Shown: positions 39,115 through 48,155, numbered from the stretch's first letter. The stretch is DNA of 64,000 nt from Variovorax sp. PAMC26660 (GCF_014302995.1 NZ_CP060295.1:2418001-2482000); one strand, 5' to 3'. The notes: generated from the letters alone by a model not told the origin. Translations and numbers: made by a program.

Positions 39115-39906
39115 TCACAGATCGATGTCCGCCACCAGCGGAGCGTGGTCCGAGAGATGCGACCACGGCTTGCGCGGCAGCACCACGGGCGCATGCACGC
39201 CCGCGTTGCGCACGTAGATGCGATCGAGCGGCAGCACCGGAAAGCGCGCCGGAAAGGTCTTGGCCGCACGCCCGTTGGCATGCACGAACACTTCGCGCAG
39301 CCCGGCGCCTTGCGCCAGGATCTCGTGCGCGCGGCTGCGCCAGTCATTGAAGTCGCCGGCCACGATCAGCGGCGCACCCACCGGCACCTCGTCGCGCACG
39401 ATGTGGCACAACAGCTCCAGTTGCTGCTGCCGGTGCGACTCGGCCAGCCCGAGGTGCGCGCAAATCACATGCACATCGACAACGCGACCCGGCAGGCGCA
39501 GCACGCAATGCAGCAGGCCGCGCTTTTCGGGTCCGCTCACCGACACGTCGTGGTTGCGGAAATGCACGATCGGGAATTTCGACAGCACCGCGTTGCCGTG
39601 GTGGCCCTTGGGATACACCGCGTTGCGCCCGTAGGCGAACTGCGGCCACATGGTGTCGGCCAGGAATTCGTAGTGCGGCGCGTCGGGCCAGTTGCTCACC
39701 TTGCGCGAGTGGCGCGAATGCGTGCCCAGCACTTCCTGCAGGAACACCACATCGGCGCCCACCGTGCGCACCGCATCGCGCAGCTCCGGCAGGATGAACT
39801 TGCGGTTCAGCGCGGTGAAGCCCTTGTGGGTGTTCACCGTCATGACCTTGAGCGAGGTCGGCGGCGCGGGGGCCGCGGCAGCATCAGGAATGGGGGGAGA
39901 AGACAT
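39115..39906 (-). CDS. ybhP: Endonuclease/exonuclease/phosphatase family protein (YbhP-like)
   Basis: A 263-residue EEP-fold hydrolase: MTVNTHKG near the N-terminus, FLQEVLG with the metal-binding Glu, [15 protein letters not shown] and the final [13 protein letters not shown] with the catalytic Asp-His. Members hydrolyse phosphodiesters of nucleic acids or lipids; position before clsB-ybhN points to a lipid-related role (inference). The start is ATG 39906; the longer frame reaches into the intergenic dyad. Confidence 0.85.
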   Translation of the reverse strand: MSSPPIPDAAAAPAPPTSLKVMTVNTHKGFTALNRKFILPELRDAVRTVGADVVFLQEVLGTHSRHSRKVSNWPDAPHYEFLADTMWPQFAYGRNAVYPKGHHGNAVLSKFPIVHFRNHDVSVSGPEKRGLLHCVLRLPGRVVDVHVICAHLGLAESHRQQQLELLCHIVRDEVPVGAPLIVAGDFNDWRSRAHEILAQGAGLREVFVHANGRAAKTFPARFPVLPLDRIYVRNAGVHAPVVLPRKPWSHLSDHAPLVADIDL

Positions 39907-39941
39907 CGGTATGCCGGTTGTACGTTGGCCCGCCCGCCACA

Positions 39942-40002
39942 CCTGTAGGAACGCGCCACCTTCTTCACCGGCTTTCACGCCTGGGCGGTCGGCTCCTACA
40001 GG
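39942..40002. repeat. Inverted CCTGTAGGA / TCCTACAGG element (REP-like)
   Basis: CCTGTAGGA (39942-39950) and its exact reverse complement TCCTACAGG (39994-40002) flank 43 bases in the divergent gap between ybhP and the small secreted protein. GTAGGAGC-type arms resemble REP elements of Pseudomonas and relatives, but no second copy was found in this window. Confidence 0.5.
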
Positions 40003-40122
40003 CAGGCCTGCCGCACCCTCACACAGCGCGGATTTCGCGCCTCCTACGGTGGTTTCAGCGCTTGGAGAAAACAGCCCGCGCTTTCATCCATTGAATTCGA
40101 GACAAACCAGAAGGAGCATTCC

Positions 40123-40458
40123 ATGAAGCAAGTTATTTTTCGCACCACGGTCCTCGCCGCGCTGATGGGCACGGCCGGCATCGCCCTGGCCCAGGCCCCA
40201 TCCGAGCCGGCCTCCCGAGAGTCTGTAAAGGCCGAAGCCCGCGTGCAGAACCGCAACAACGACAACAGCATGGTGCCCAAGGGCGAGGCGACAACCACGG
40301 TCAATCACCAGCCCAATGCCATGCCGCAGCCGACCGGCGAGCGCTCACGCGCAGAAGTGAGCCAGGAGGCCCGCAAGGTCAAGCCACATTTCGGCGAGAA
40401 GGGCGAGCGCCCGGAGGTCGCGACCAATCCGACCGACAAGACCGGCACGCCGAAGTGA
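40123..40458 (+). CDS. Small exported hydrophilic protein, function unknown
   Basis: A 111-residue protein with a Sec signal peptide (TTVLAALMGTAGIALAQA, cut ~24) and a mature part that is charged and probably disordered (SRESVKAEARVQNRNNDNSMVPKGEAT). Similar short DUF4148-like proteins are abundant in Burkholderiales periplasm with no known role. It has a good ribosome binding site (AAGGAG) and is followed by a bidirectional terminator. Confidence 0.75.
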   Translation: MKQVIFRTTVLAALMGTAGIALAQAPSEPASRESVKAEARVQNRNNDNSMVPKGEATTTVNHQPNAMPQPTGERSRAEVSQEARKVKPHFGEKGERPEVATNPTDKTGTPK

Positions 40459-40478
40459 TCGACATACGCCGATGAATG

Positions 40479-40514
40479 AAAAAGCCCGCAGTGCTTTCGC
40501 GCTGCGGGCTTTTC
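40479..40514. terminator. Bidirectional intrinsic terminator
   Basis: AAAAAGCCCGCAG...CTGCGGGCTTTT makes an 8-bp GC stem with A/T runs on both sides, shared by the small exported protein gene and the convergent Spy-like gene. Confidence 0.85.
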
Positions 40515-40551
40515 TTCGATGGCGCCGTTGCCGGCGCCCTGGCGGCTGCGA

Positions 40552-41100
40552 TCAGCCCTTGGCAGGAGCGGCGCCGCGCGGGCCACCGTGGCCGCGATGG
40601 CCGTGGTCGCCGAAGTGCGCCGTTTCCGTGTCGAAGGTCTTCTGTTGCTCAGGCGTCAGCGCGGCATAGAAGGTCTTCGTGGCGTCGGCGCGCTTGGCGA
40701 ACATCGCGCTGCGCTCGGCCTGGCGGGTTTGCATGCGCTCCAGGCGTTCCGGCGTGGTCAGCTTGGCGAACTCGGCGCGGTCCATGTGCGGACGCGGGCC
40801 GGCGGGCGGCTGGCTCGCGGCGGTGAAGGTGCTCCATGCGCCTTCCTGGGCCGAGGTCAGCTTGAGCTTGTCCTTCAGCGCGGCCAGGCGCTTGGCGCGG
40901 CGCTCCTGCATGCGCTCCATGCGTTGGGCCGGGTCCATGCGCTTGTGCTGCGCCTTGGGGGCGGCAGCACTGTCGGCCTGGGCCACCGCGGCGGTGGGTG
41001 CGGTTGCAGCGGCCGGCGCTTGAGCGAAGGCGCCCGAAGAGGCGAGAGCGGCCGAACCCAACAGGCTGGCCCAGACGATGCGTTGGCGAAGAGAAATCAT
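40552..41100 (-). CDS. Spy/CpxP family periplasmic chaperone-like protein
   Basis: A 182-residue exported protein (signal peptide ending near SSGAFA) with the LTxxQ signatures of Spy/CpxP: LKLTSAQEGAWSTF and ALTPEQQKTFDTE, in a basic helical body rich in Arg/Met/Gln (RMERMQERRAKRL). A His/Gly-rich tail (HFGDHGHRGHGG) may bind metal. Spy acts as an ATP-independent chaperone and CpxP as a Cpx inhibitor; no cpx genes are adjacent here. Confidence 0.83.
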   Translation of the reverse strand: MISLRQRIVWASLLGSAALASSGAFAQAPAAATAPTAAVAQADSAAAPKAQHKRMDPAQRMERMQERRAKRLAALKDKLKLTSAQEGAWSTFTAASQPPAGPRPHMDRAEFAKLTTPERLERMQTRQAERSAMFAKRADATKTFYAALTPEQQKTFDTETAHFGDHGHRGHGGPRGAAPAKG

Positions 41101-41230
41101 GAGAAGTGCTTCCTTTCGAAGAAGCCCGCCACCGATGGGCAGCAGGTGAGACGAAGTGTGGAAGAGCCTTGTATCGCCACCGTTAGCCGGGAGTGAGCTT
41201 GCGTAAAGAACAGTGAACTCGCCCTACTAC

Positions 41231-42130
41231 CTACCCACCCAGCTTGCCGTTTTGAAAGTCATGGACGGCCTGCTTGATCTCTTCCTGCGTGTTCATCACG
41301 AAGGGGCCGTATTGCGCGATCGGCTCGTGCAGCGGCTTGCCCGCGATCAGCAATGCGCGCGCGGGGCTGTGGTTGGTGGCACCGGCGCGCAGCACCACGC
41401 CGTCGCTGTCCGCGTCATTGGCCAGGATGGCCATGCGGCGCGTCGGCACTTCACTGCCGGCGATCCAGAGCGATTCGCGAAACACGTAGACCAGCACGTT
41501 GTGGTCGTGCGGCAGCGGCTGCGCAAACTCGGCGCCCGGGGGCAGCGTGATGTCCAGGTACAGCGGCTCGGTGTGCTCGCGCCGCACCGCGCCCTCGATG
41601 CCGTGGCTCGCACCGGCGATCACGCGCACGTGCACGCCGGCAGCGGTGGTGTATTCGGGAATCTCTTCGCTCTGGATGTCGCGATACCAGGGGTCGCGCA
41701 TCTTGTCCTTGGCGGGCAGGTTGAGCCATAGCTGAAAGCCTTCCATCAGGCCTTCTTCCTGCTCCGGCAATTCGCTGTGCACGAGGCCGCGGCCGGCGGT
41801 CATCCATTGCACGCCGCCGTTTTCGAGCAGCCCTTCGTGGCCTTCGCTGTCGCGGTGGCGCATGCGGCCCGCGATCATGTAGGTGACCGTCTCGAAGCCC
41901 CGGTGCGGATGGTTCGGAAAGCCGCCGATGTAGTCGCCCGGGTTGTCGCTGCCGAAGGCATCGAGCATCAGGTACGGGTCGAGCCGTTTCTGCAGCGGCT
42001 GCTGCAGCACGCGGGTGAGTTTGACGCCGTCGCCATCGCTGGTGGAAACACCGGCCACGATGTGGTCGATGCCACGCGGCGTGGCCACGGGATCGGTGGG
42101 GTGGTTGGCGTGGTGATTGGCGTTCTTCAT
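41231..42130 (-). CDS. Pirin family protein
   Basis: A 299-residue bicupin. The N-terminal cupin holds the metal-binding set (GGFPNHPHRGFETVTYM, with two His; then GRGLVHSELPE, with His and Glu). A C-terminal cupin follows (FVMNTQEEIKQAVHDFQNGKLGG end signature). Pirins are Fe-binding and some, such as YhhW, oxidise quercetin; the native substrate is unknown. Confidence 0.9.
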   Translation of the reverse strand: MKNANHHANHPTDPVATPRGIDHIVAGVSTSDGDGVKLTRVLQQPLQKRLDPYLMLDAFGSDNPGDYIGGFPNHPHRGFETVTYMIAGRMRHRDSEGHEGLLENGGVQWMTAGRGLVHSELPEQEEGLMEGFQLWLNLPAKDKMRDPWYRDIQSEEIPEYTTAAGVHVRVIAGASHGIEGAVRREHTEPLYLDITLPPGAEFAQPLPHDHNVLVYVFRESLWIAGSEVPTRRMAILANDADSDGVVLRAGATNHSPARALLIAGKPLHEPIAQYGPFVMNTQEEIKQAVHDFQNGKLGG

Positions 42131-42203
42131 GCGGCCATGGTGGCACTAACGCGGCCGCCGCGCCACCCATGGCCTGTCAGCCAGCAACCCGCCGCAGGGT
42201 CGT

Positions 42204-43625
42204 TCATGCCGCCACTCCCTGTCCTTGTGCGAACCAGTTGCCATGAAATCCCACCGGCACGCGATGCGGCAACGAAGCCACGCAGAGCGGGCCCGCAGCC
42301 AGCGCGCGGGCGTCGAAGATCACGAGGTCGCTGGTGTGGGTGGCGCCGCGCCACACGGTGGCCAGCAGCCAGCCGTCGCCTTCTTCCGCGTCCGGCGCGC
42401 GCGGCACGAACACGCCTTCGGACACGACGTCGGGCGCGGGGAACATGAAGATGTCGCGCTTTGCCGTGGTGTGGTCGATGTGCACGAGCCCCGCATAGAG
42501 ACGCGGCGCTTCGCCGGGGCTGGAGGTACCGCGACACACGTACCAGCCGTGGCGGTAGGGCAGGCCGGCAAAGCGTTCGTCGATGCGCGGGAACTCGCCG
42601 GGCAGGTCTTCCAGCGGGGTCTGCGTGAATTCATGCACGGGGCTCGACAGGTCGAACTGCCAACGCACCAGCCGGCTGATCGGCGGTGCGTCGCTCACGG
42701 GCGAGCCATCGGGCTTCGGGAACAGCGGCGCCGTGGGGAACTGGATCACGTCGGCGAACAGGCTGCCGTCGGCCTCCCACGCATTCATGACGTGGAAAAC
42801 GTAGCAGGCTGGGCCGCGCCACCAGACGATGTCGGCGGTGCTGCCATTGCGCGGCATGAGGCCCACGCGCGTGCCGTATTCCGGCTCCCAGGCATAGGGC
42901 GGGCGGCCGCTTGTGGCGCGTTCCATGCTGGCGGTGAGCGGCATGATGGGGAACATGACGTGGCGGTCGGTCACCATGAAGTCGTGGACCATGCTGGCGT
43001 AGGGCGCCTCGAAACGCTCGAATCGGGTGACGCGGCCTTGCGGCGACATCACGCCGAAGCTCATGCCGTTCGACAGCGGCGCCGGCGTGCCGTAGCCGAA
43101 GAACAGCAGCTCGCCGGTTTGGGGGTCGATCTTCGGGTGCGCGGTGAAGCTGCCGTGCAAGTTGCCGTCGAAATCGGTGGCGCCGAGCGTGGCCAGCGTC
43201 GGCAGCTCCACCGCAACCGGCAGGTGCGCCTCTTCGAGCGCAAGCACACGGCCGGCATGGGAAATGACGTTGGTGTTGGCCGAGCCGTCGTCGTGCTGCG
43301 GCCTGGGTGCTTCGCTCAAAGGCGCTTTCTGGAAGCCGCCCGCCAGCCCCCGTCCTTCGGCGGCGGCCTGCCAGCGCGCGGTGCGCACCCAGCGGTTGCG
43401 GTAGCGCACCTGGCCGTCGGCCAGGCTGAACGCATGCAGCATGCCATCGCCCGAGAACCAGTGCTCCTTCGGATCGGGCGCCACCGGGTTCGGGCCGTTG
43501 CGCACCAGCGTGCCACGCAGGCCGGCGGGCAGGGTGCCTTGCAACGGCAGCGGGCCGGCCTCGGTTTCGAAGTCGATCGGCGCCATGTTGGGCGGGGGCG
43601 CGTTGCGGGGACGGGCATCGTTCAT
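42204..43625 (-). CDS. Carotenoid oxygenase family protein
   Basis: A 473-residue non-heme iron dioxygenase of the carotenoid-cleavage family (seven-bladed propeller). Four His ligands can be placed: TAHPKIDP, MVHDFMVT, VFHVMNAW and the C-terminal VGFHGNWF. The opening LRGTLVRNGPNPV and HWFSGDGMLHAF is typical. Bacterial members cleave carotenoids, stilbenes or lignin-derived compounds such as isoeugenol; the substrate is not predictable. ATG 43625 has GGAG six bases upstream. It is divergent from a TetR gene with twin operator-like sites between. Confidence 0.9.
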   Translation of the reverse strand: MNDARPRNAPPPNMAPIDFETEAGPLPLQGTLPAGLRGTLVRNGPNPVAPDPKEHWFSGDGMLHAFSLADGQVRYRNRWVRTARWQAAAEGRGLAGGFQKAPLSEAPRPQHDDGSANTNVISHAGRVLALEEAHLPVAVELPTLATLGATDFDGNLHGSFTAHPKIDPQTGELLFFGYGTPAPLSNGMSFGVMSPQGRVTRFERFEAPYASMVHDFMVTDRHVMFPIMPLTASMERATSGRPPYAWEPEYGTRVGLMPRNGSTADIVWWRGPACYVFHVMNAWEADGSLFADVIQFPTAPLFPKPDGSPVSDAPPISRLVRWQFDLSSPVHEFTQTPLEDLPGEFPRIDERFAGLPYRHGWYVCRGTSSPGEAPRLYAGLVHIDHTTAKRDIFMFPAPDVVSEGVFVPRAPDAEEGDGWLLATVWRGATHTSDLVIFDARALAAGPLCVASLPHRVPVGFHGNWFAQGQGVAA

Positions 43626-43660
43626 CGGGGATCTCCGGAAGTTTTGAAGGGTGTCCAGGC

Positions 43661-43730
43661 TTATCTTTCCAGTGGAAATATCTTCGAACCCGAGATTGAA
43701 GTCAAGAGATTTTTCCAGTGGTAAGATTTT
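43661..43730. promoter_or_regulatory. Two TTTCCAGTGG(A/T)AA operator-like sites between divergent genes
   Basis: TTATCTTTCCAGTGGAAATATCTT-like (43661-43684) and GATTTTTCCAGTGGTAAGATTTT-like (about 43708-43730) share the core TTTCC-AGT-GGWAA, an inverted repeat around AGT, 46 bp apart. The symmetric form and location between the carotenoid oxygenase and its TetR-type neighbour mark them as probable TetR binding sites controlling both genes. Confidence 0.65.
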
Positions 43731-43752
43731 TGACGTCCTTCCTCCTTCTCCA

Positions 43753-44415
43753 ATGACCACCGACGCCGACGACATTCCGATCAAGCGCTATCACCACGGT
43801 TCGCTGCCCGAAGCGCTGCTGGCGGCTTCCGAGGCCGTGCTGCTGCGCGACGGGATCGCCGGCCTGGGCCTGCGGGCCATCGCGCGGGAAGCGGGGGTGT
43901 CGCACACCGCGCCCAAGCACCATTTCGGCGACACGACCGGGCTGGTGAGCGAACTGGCCGCCGTGGGCTACCGGCGCCTGGCCGATGCGATGGGCGAGGC
44001 GGCCGGCGGACTTGCGGACGCGGCCGAGCGGCGCAGCGCCATCGCGCGCGCCTACGTGCACTTTGCCTACGGCAACGCGGCCATGTTCGGCCTGATGTTC
44101 CGCAACGAGAAGATCGACATGCACCGCCCCGCGCTGGCCGAAGCGGCCCGGGAGGCCATGCGCGTGATGGCCGCGATCATCGGCGCCAGGGCGGAAACGG
44201 AAGGGGAAACGCCGGTGTCACTCGGCAGCACCGAAGCCATGCGGATCACCACGGCCTGGGGCTATGTGCACGGGCTGGCCATCCTGCTGATCGACCAGCG
44301 CCTGGGCGGCATCGTGCAGGTGACGCCCGCGTTCGACAACCCGCTCGACCTGGTCGATGCCGCGCTGCGGGATGTGCGTTTCGGCTTCGTCTCAGCCGAG
44401 CCAACGAACAAGTAG
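43753..44415 (+). CDS. TetR/AcrR family transcriptional regulator
   Basis: A 220-residue repressor-type protein with an N-terminal helix-turn-helix (GLRAIAREAGVSHTAPKHHFGDTTGLVSEL, residues ~45-75) and a helical ligand domain like TetR_C_33 (VHFAYGNAAMFGLMFRNEKID). ATG 43753 is chosen because the longer frame would start inside the operator sites. It probably represses the divergent carotenoid oxygenase and itself. Confidence 0.88.
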   Translation: MTTDADDIPIKRYHHGSLPEALLAASEAVLLRDGIAGLGLRAIAREAGVSHTAPKHHFGDTTGLVSELAAVGYRRLADAMGEAAGGLADAAERRSAIARAYVHFAYGNAAMFGLMFRNEKIDMHRPALAEAAREAMRVMAAIIGARAETEGETPVSLGSTEAMRITTAWGYVHGLAILLIDQRLGGIVQVTPAFDNPLDLVDAALRDVRFGFVSAEPTNK

Positions 44416-44433
44416 AGCTGCGCCCCTTCGGGA

Positions 44434-44522
44434 AACACCGCGGAACCGGCTTTGCCGGGCCGCTGGTGTTGCCCCCGGCAGGGGGAAGGCGCAGCGACAC
44501 GAAGTGCGCGAAGCCTTGGGGG
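44434..44522 (+). repeat. Structured intergenic repeat, copy B
   Basis: Plus-orientation copy of the element described at 5486-5574. It lies between two convergent gene ends (TetR stop at 44415, GNAT stop at 44527) and keeps the three hairpins, including CACGAAGTG and the GGCTTTGCC loop. It is nearly identical to copy A over its 5' half. Confidence 0.85.
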
Positions 44523-44526
44523 CGAG

Positions 44527-45300
44527 TCAGTTCCTTGGCCACTGCTGGCGCTGCCAGTAGCGGTACTGCCACCGGGTCTCGAAACCGGCCCGCCGGTAGA
44601 GCGCCAGCGCGGGCTGGTTCGCTGCATCGACCTGCAGGAACACCCGCTCGAAGCCGTTCGACAGCGCCGCCTGCGCCAGCCCGGCCAGCACACGGCCCGC
44701 CAGCCCGCGGCCCCGGTGCGCCAGATCGGTCCGCATGCCGTGCACGCTGGCCCAGCCATGCCCGAAAGCCATCGCGCCGGCCGCGAGGGTTTTGCCGCCC
44801 TCGCGCACGCTGGCGTAGAGCGAGCCCTTGGCGCGCGCCAGCATCCGCACGCGATGCGCGCCGTCCACCGGGTCGAAACCTTCGCCCAGAAACAGCGCCG
44901 CCCAGGCGTCGTCGGGGGCGCGGTCCACATCGGCCAATGCACCGCCGGCCGCGACGACCTGCCGCATCCGCTGCGCCGAGCCGACCTGCACGCAGGTCGG
45001 GTTGTCGTCGGCATAGTGCCGCCGCTCCAGCTCGGTGCGCAGCCCGTCGAAGCAGGTCGCATCGGCCAGCCGCAGCGCGGGCGCGACCTGGCGGCTGTCG
45101 TAGCGGTCTTCGATGCGGTCGAGCGTGCTGTGATCGACCGTGCCCCGGTGCAACGGCACGGCCGATCTGGCGCGCTTGACGGTGCCGCCGTCGAAGGGCA
45201 GCAGCCAGCCGTCGAGTTCTTCGGTCACTTCGGGCGACACCGCCGCGATGGTGGCGCGCTCGATGGCTTCGATGTCGGCATCGGTCAGGAGAATGGTCAC
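44527..45300 (-). CDS. GNAT family N-acetyltransferase
   Basis: A 257-residue acetyltransferase-fold protein. The C-terminal half has the acetyl-CoA motif (MRTDLAHRGRGLAGRVLAGLAQAAL, i.e. R-G-x-G-x-A) and the motif-B ending (ANQPALALYRRAGFETRWQYRYW); the N-terminal ~120 residues are a second degenerate GNAT-like domain. The start is GTG 45300 with AAGG seven bases upstream; the nearby ATG is out of frame. It is 61 bp downstream of the GT51 gene, the last of the run of minus-strand envelope genes, but its own function may be unrelated. Confidence 0.83.
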   Translation of the reverse strand: MTILLTDADIEAIERATIAAVSPEVTEELDGWLLPFDGGTVKRARSAVPLHRGTVDHSTLDRIEDRYDSRQVAPALRLADATCFDGLRTELERRHYADDNPTCVQVGSAQRMRQVVAAGGALADVDRAPDDAWAALFLGEGFDPVDGAHRVRMLARAKGSLYASVREGGKTLAAGAMAFGHGWASVHGMRTDLAHRGRGLAGRVLAGLAQAALSNGFERVFLQVDAANQPALALYRRAGFETRWQYRYWQRQQWPRN

Positions 45301-45361
45301 TGCATCACCTTCGTGCTTCGCACTGCGGTGCGAGCTTGCTTGGGGCGGCCCGGCGCTGCGC

Positions 45362-46627
45362 TCATGGCGTGGCCTCCGGCGCCGTGAATCTGGCGGTGGC
45401 CACGCCCTTGAGCATGGCCTCGCGCTGGTTGCGGCTGATACCGCGAATGCCTTCGGCCACCCACTTGATGCGGTCGGCGTCGATCTGTCCGTCGCGCCGC
45501 CACTGCTCGAGCACGGCCTGCGGCTTGTGCAGCATCGCGGCCAGCCAGACGGCCTGCGCCGGTTCGAGCGTGCGCGCGCTGCGCTTGAAGTAGCGGCGAG
45601 CCGCGGCCTCGGCGCCGCAGATGTTGCCGCCCCACGGTGCGTTGTCGAGGTACAGCTGCAGGATGCGGGCCTTGCCCAGCGTCTGCTCCATCTCGACCGC
45701 ATAGAGCATCTCGCGCAGCTTGCGCTCGGCCGTGCGGTCGCTGCCCGTCACGAGCAGCTTGGCGAGCTGTTGCGTCAGCGTGCTGCCGCCGCGCCGGATC
45801 TGGCCGGGCTTCTGGTTGTTGTCGATCGACGCGAGGATCTCGGTCAGGTCGTAGCCGGTGTGGGTGAAAAAGCGCTGGTCTTCCGCCGCGATGACCGCGC
45901 GCGCCAGCCAACTGTCGTTGGTCAGCTTGGCCGATGGGCCGCAACTGGTGCGGGCGTTGAGCATGGCCTCGGTGCCCAGCCCTTCGACCGTGAACTGGCT
46001 GATGTTCGGCTGCACGGCGAAGGTGGCCTCGGGCAGCACGAGCTGGCCGTGCATCGCCAGCGTGCCGCCGATGCGCGCGCGCTGCAGTTCGGGCAGCGTG
46101 GGCACCAGCACCGCATACCAGCCGGCGATGGGCGCGTCCTGGATGTTCGCGCTGAGCTGCAGGTTCTTCGGCGTGAGCTTGCCTTCCCAGTGGCCCTGGA
46201 GCCGGGTGGCGTCGTTGTTCTGCGGTGTGGCTTCGAGCGTGCCGCTCAGCGTGTTGCCGTCACGCCGCACGGTGGCGACCAGCCGCTCGACCTTGATCGG
46301 CTGGGTGCCGAGCGCGGACACCTCGGCGCTGCAGGGGGCGCAGGTCATTTCGAGCAGCTCGCTGGTTTCTTTCCAGCCGAAGCGCACGGTGCCGAAGCGG
46401 GTGTCAAGCGAATGGCCGTCCAGGCGCGGCGCGAACCACGGCGAAGTGGCCAGGCGCACTGCGGTAGGCACGCCGATCTCGAAATTCAACGGGCCGGCTT
46501 TCACCGTGGTGCTCCATTCGCCGGAGGCTGGCGCGAGCACCAGCTTAACTATCAAAAAGATAGCTACACACGCTGTAATAACCAGGGCCATCAGCCCGAA
46601 AAGCACAAATCGCAGAGTCTTCTTCAC
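45362..46627 (-). CDS. Transglycosylase (GT51) domain protein with extra N-terminal domain
   Basis: A ~421-residue bitopic protein. An N-terminal membrane helix (VLFGLMALVITACVAIFLIV) is followed by ~185 residues of beta-rich periplasmic sequence of unknown type, then a monofunctional peptidoglycan glycosyltransferase domain with the GT51 motifs (IAAEDQRFFTHTGYD with catalytic Glu; RRGGSTLTQQLAKLL; KLREMLYAVEMEQTLGK). It lacks a transpeptidase domain. It is nearly twice the length of MtgA (~240 residues). It follows the exosortase and EpsI-like genes closely (11 bp), which suggests that wall synthesis and PEP-CTERM target sorting are linked. GTG 46627 or 46633 is the start. Confidence 0.83.
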   Translation of the reverse strand: MKKTLRFVLFGLMALVITACVAIFLIVKLVLAPASGEWSTTVKAGPLNFEIGVPTAVRLATSPWFAPRLDGHSLDTRFGTVRFGWKETSELLEMTCAPCSAEVSALGTQPIKVERLVATVRRDGNTLSGTLEATPQNNDATRLQGHWEGKLTPKNLQLSANIQDAPIAGWYAVLVPTLPELQRARIGGTLAMHGQLVLPEATFAVQPNISQFTVEGLGTEAMLNARTSCGPSAKLTNDSWLARAVIAAEDQRFFTHTGYDLTEILASIDNNQKPGQIRRGGSTLTQQLAKLLVTGSDRTAERKLREMLYAVEMEQTLGKARILQLYLDNAPWGGNICGAEAAARRYFKRSARTLEPAQAVWLAAMLHKPQAVLEQWRRDGQIDADRIKWVAEGIRGISRNQREAMLKGVATARFTAPEATP

Positions 46628-46638
46628 AGGCACGTTTC

Positions 46639-47208
46639 TCAGATCGGTCTCGCCACGGTGACAGCTTGCCACGGACCATGTGACTGGCCGCTGGCCGCTG
46701 CCCAGTACCAAGCTGAAGTGTCGGTGAAAGCCGTGCCCTGGGCATCGACGATGCGCTCGCAAACGCGGATCTTTTGCGCGCCGTGCCGTTGCGCAACAAA
46801 ACAGCGCCACAAACGTTCCTGTGCGTCGCGTTCCAGGCGCGCCTGCTCGATGCGATAGCCCAGCGCGCGGTAGCAATCGACCGCCGGATGCAGCATGCGC
46901 GTGGGCTGCTTCACCTCGCGCATCACCAGCGTCTGGGTGCCGTCCGTCATGCGGCCGATGGCGCCGGGGAAGCGGTCGGCAAAGCGCTGCTCGACTTCGC
47001 TCAGGGCCAGAGGGCGCAACGGAACGCCGTCCCACTGGCTGGGCCATTCGTGTGAGATCGCCACCTCCTCGGATGCGGCCGGTGCGCGCAAGGCCGCAGT
47101 GGTCGACCACAGCATGCACAGCAACATCGCCAGCGCAAAGGCCGTCTTGTGGCCGACGCGATTAATGAAATGGTTCGCGAACCAGCGCTCAAAGAACGGT
47201 GTCGACAT
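46639..47208 (-). CDS. EpsI-like exosortase-associated protein
   Basis: A 189-residue protein with one N-terminal membrane helix and a periplasmic part with the EpsI/exosortase-associated pattern: a conserved His-x-x-x-x-Cys segment (LHPAVDCYRALGYRIEQ) and a late aromatic/charged stretch (SAWYWAAASGQSHGPW). Many exosortases have such a partner; its role in sorting is not fully established. Its start overlaps the exosortase stop by 20 bp, a sign of coupled translation. Confidence 0.7.
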   Translation of the reverse strand: MSTPFFERWFANHFINRVGHKTAFALAMLLCMLWSTTAALRAPAASEEVAISHEWPSQWDGVPLRPLALSEVEQRFADRFPGAIGRMTDGTQTLVMREVKQPTRMLHPAVDCYRALGYRIEQARLERDAQERLWRCFVAQRHGAQKIRVCERIVDAQGTAFTDTSAWYWAAASGQSHGPWQAVTVARPI

Positions 47209-48118
47209 GGCGGCCTCCTTGCATCGTGATCAGGCCCGCAATGGGATGTTCCAGGGGTTCGGGTGCGGGGCGCGCCGGCACCATCAGCCGGGCGATGGCG
47301 CCGCACACGGCCGCCAGCACCACGAGGCCCAGCGCGTTGTGCGCCCAGGACACCAGCGGATGGCCCGCGCCCTCGAAAGCGATCAGCACGCTGTTGCGCA
47401 GGATGTTCCCGCCCAGCACCAGCACGCCGACCATCGGCAGCCGGCCGATGAAGCAGCGATCGCTGCGACGCGCCCACAGCGCGACGGCGCAGGCCGTGAA
47501 GTAGCCGAGCCACACCATCTGCACGCCCGAGCACGGCGCATCGACGATCACGAGCCGGCCATCGACCATCAGGCTGGCGCCTTCGCGTGCCACGTCGAAA
47601 CCCGGCGCCAGCAACCAGCGGCTGGCTTCGGCCGTCACCACGCGCAGCGGATAGCCGGCATAGAACTGCAGCGACGACAGCAAAGGCAGCGCCAGCACCG
47701 CAAGCCCCACCACCGGCAGTGCGGCCACGCGCCTCGGCAGGAAAGCCATCAACCCGCAGGCCAGCGACAGCACGGCCACCAGCCCCGCAGCCAGCGGCGG
47801 CAGCGCCGGCACGACGCCGAGCCCCGTGCGCAGCAGCGTCGCGAGCACGGTGCCCGCAGCTGCCAGTGCCAGCCAGCCCAACCGCGGCGAAGCACGCAGC
47901 TCGCGCCGGCGATGCCAGACCAGCGCGGCCAGCGCAACGAGCGCCAGCAGCCCCATCGGATCGTCGGAGCCGTCGCGCATGCGCTGGACCATCCACACCC
48001 AGGTCGGCGTCAGCGCGACGAACTGCAGCGCGAGCCAGCCGGCGGCCGGCGTGCGGTCGATGTGGATGCCCCAGTCCACGATCCGCGGGTGACGGTGGGC
48101 GAGCGTTGCCAAGGACAT
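47189..48118 (-). CDS. Exosortase (PEP-CTERM protein-sorting membrane enzyme)
   Basis: A 309-residue polytopic membrane protein of the exosortase/archaeosortase family, with about eight hydrophobic segments. The catalytic triad is recognisable: Cys196 in VDAPCSGVQM, Arg241 in GGNILRNSVLI and His260 in SWAHNALGL. Exosortases cleave and attach PEP-CTERM substrates. The letter type (possibly XrtQ) is not certain. ATG 48118 is used; the upstream frame is Arg-rich. It sits between its probable substrate (48156) and an EpsI-like partner. Confidence 0.85.
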   Translation of the reverse strand: MSLATLAHRHPRIVDWGIHIDRTPAAGWLALQFVALTPTWVWMVQRMRDGSDDPMGLLALVALAALVWHRRRELRASPRLGWLALAAAGTVLATLLRTGLGVVPALPPLAAGLVAVLSLACGLMAFLPRRVAALPVVGLAVLALPLLSSLQFYAGYPLRVVTAEASRWLLAPGFDVAREGASLMVDGRLVIVDAPCSGVQMVWLGYFTACAVALWARRSDRCFIGRLPMVGVLVLGGNILRNSVLIAFEGAGHPLVSWAHNALGLVVLAAVCGAIARLMVPARPAPEPLEHPIAGLITMQGGRHVDTVL

Positions 48119-48155
48119 TTTTCTTCTCTCTTCTTTTCGTTTCGTCTTCTCGTGT

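Noticed and set aside
45297..45365. 22-codon ORF overlapping the GT51 stop and the GNAT start (MSAAPGRPKQ...).
   Set aside because: It overlaps both neighbours by a few bases and could couple their translation, but it is too short and low-complexity to call as a gene.
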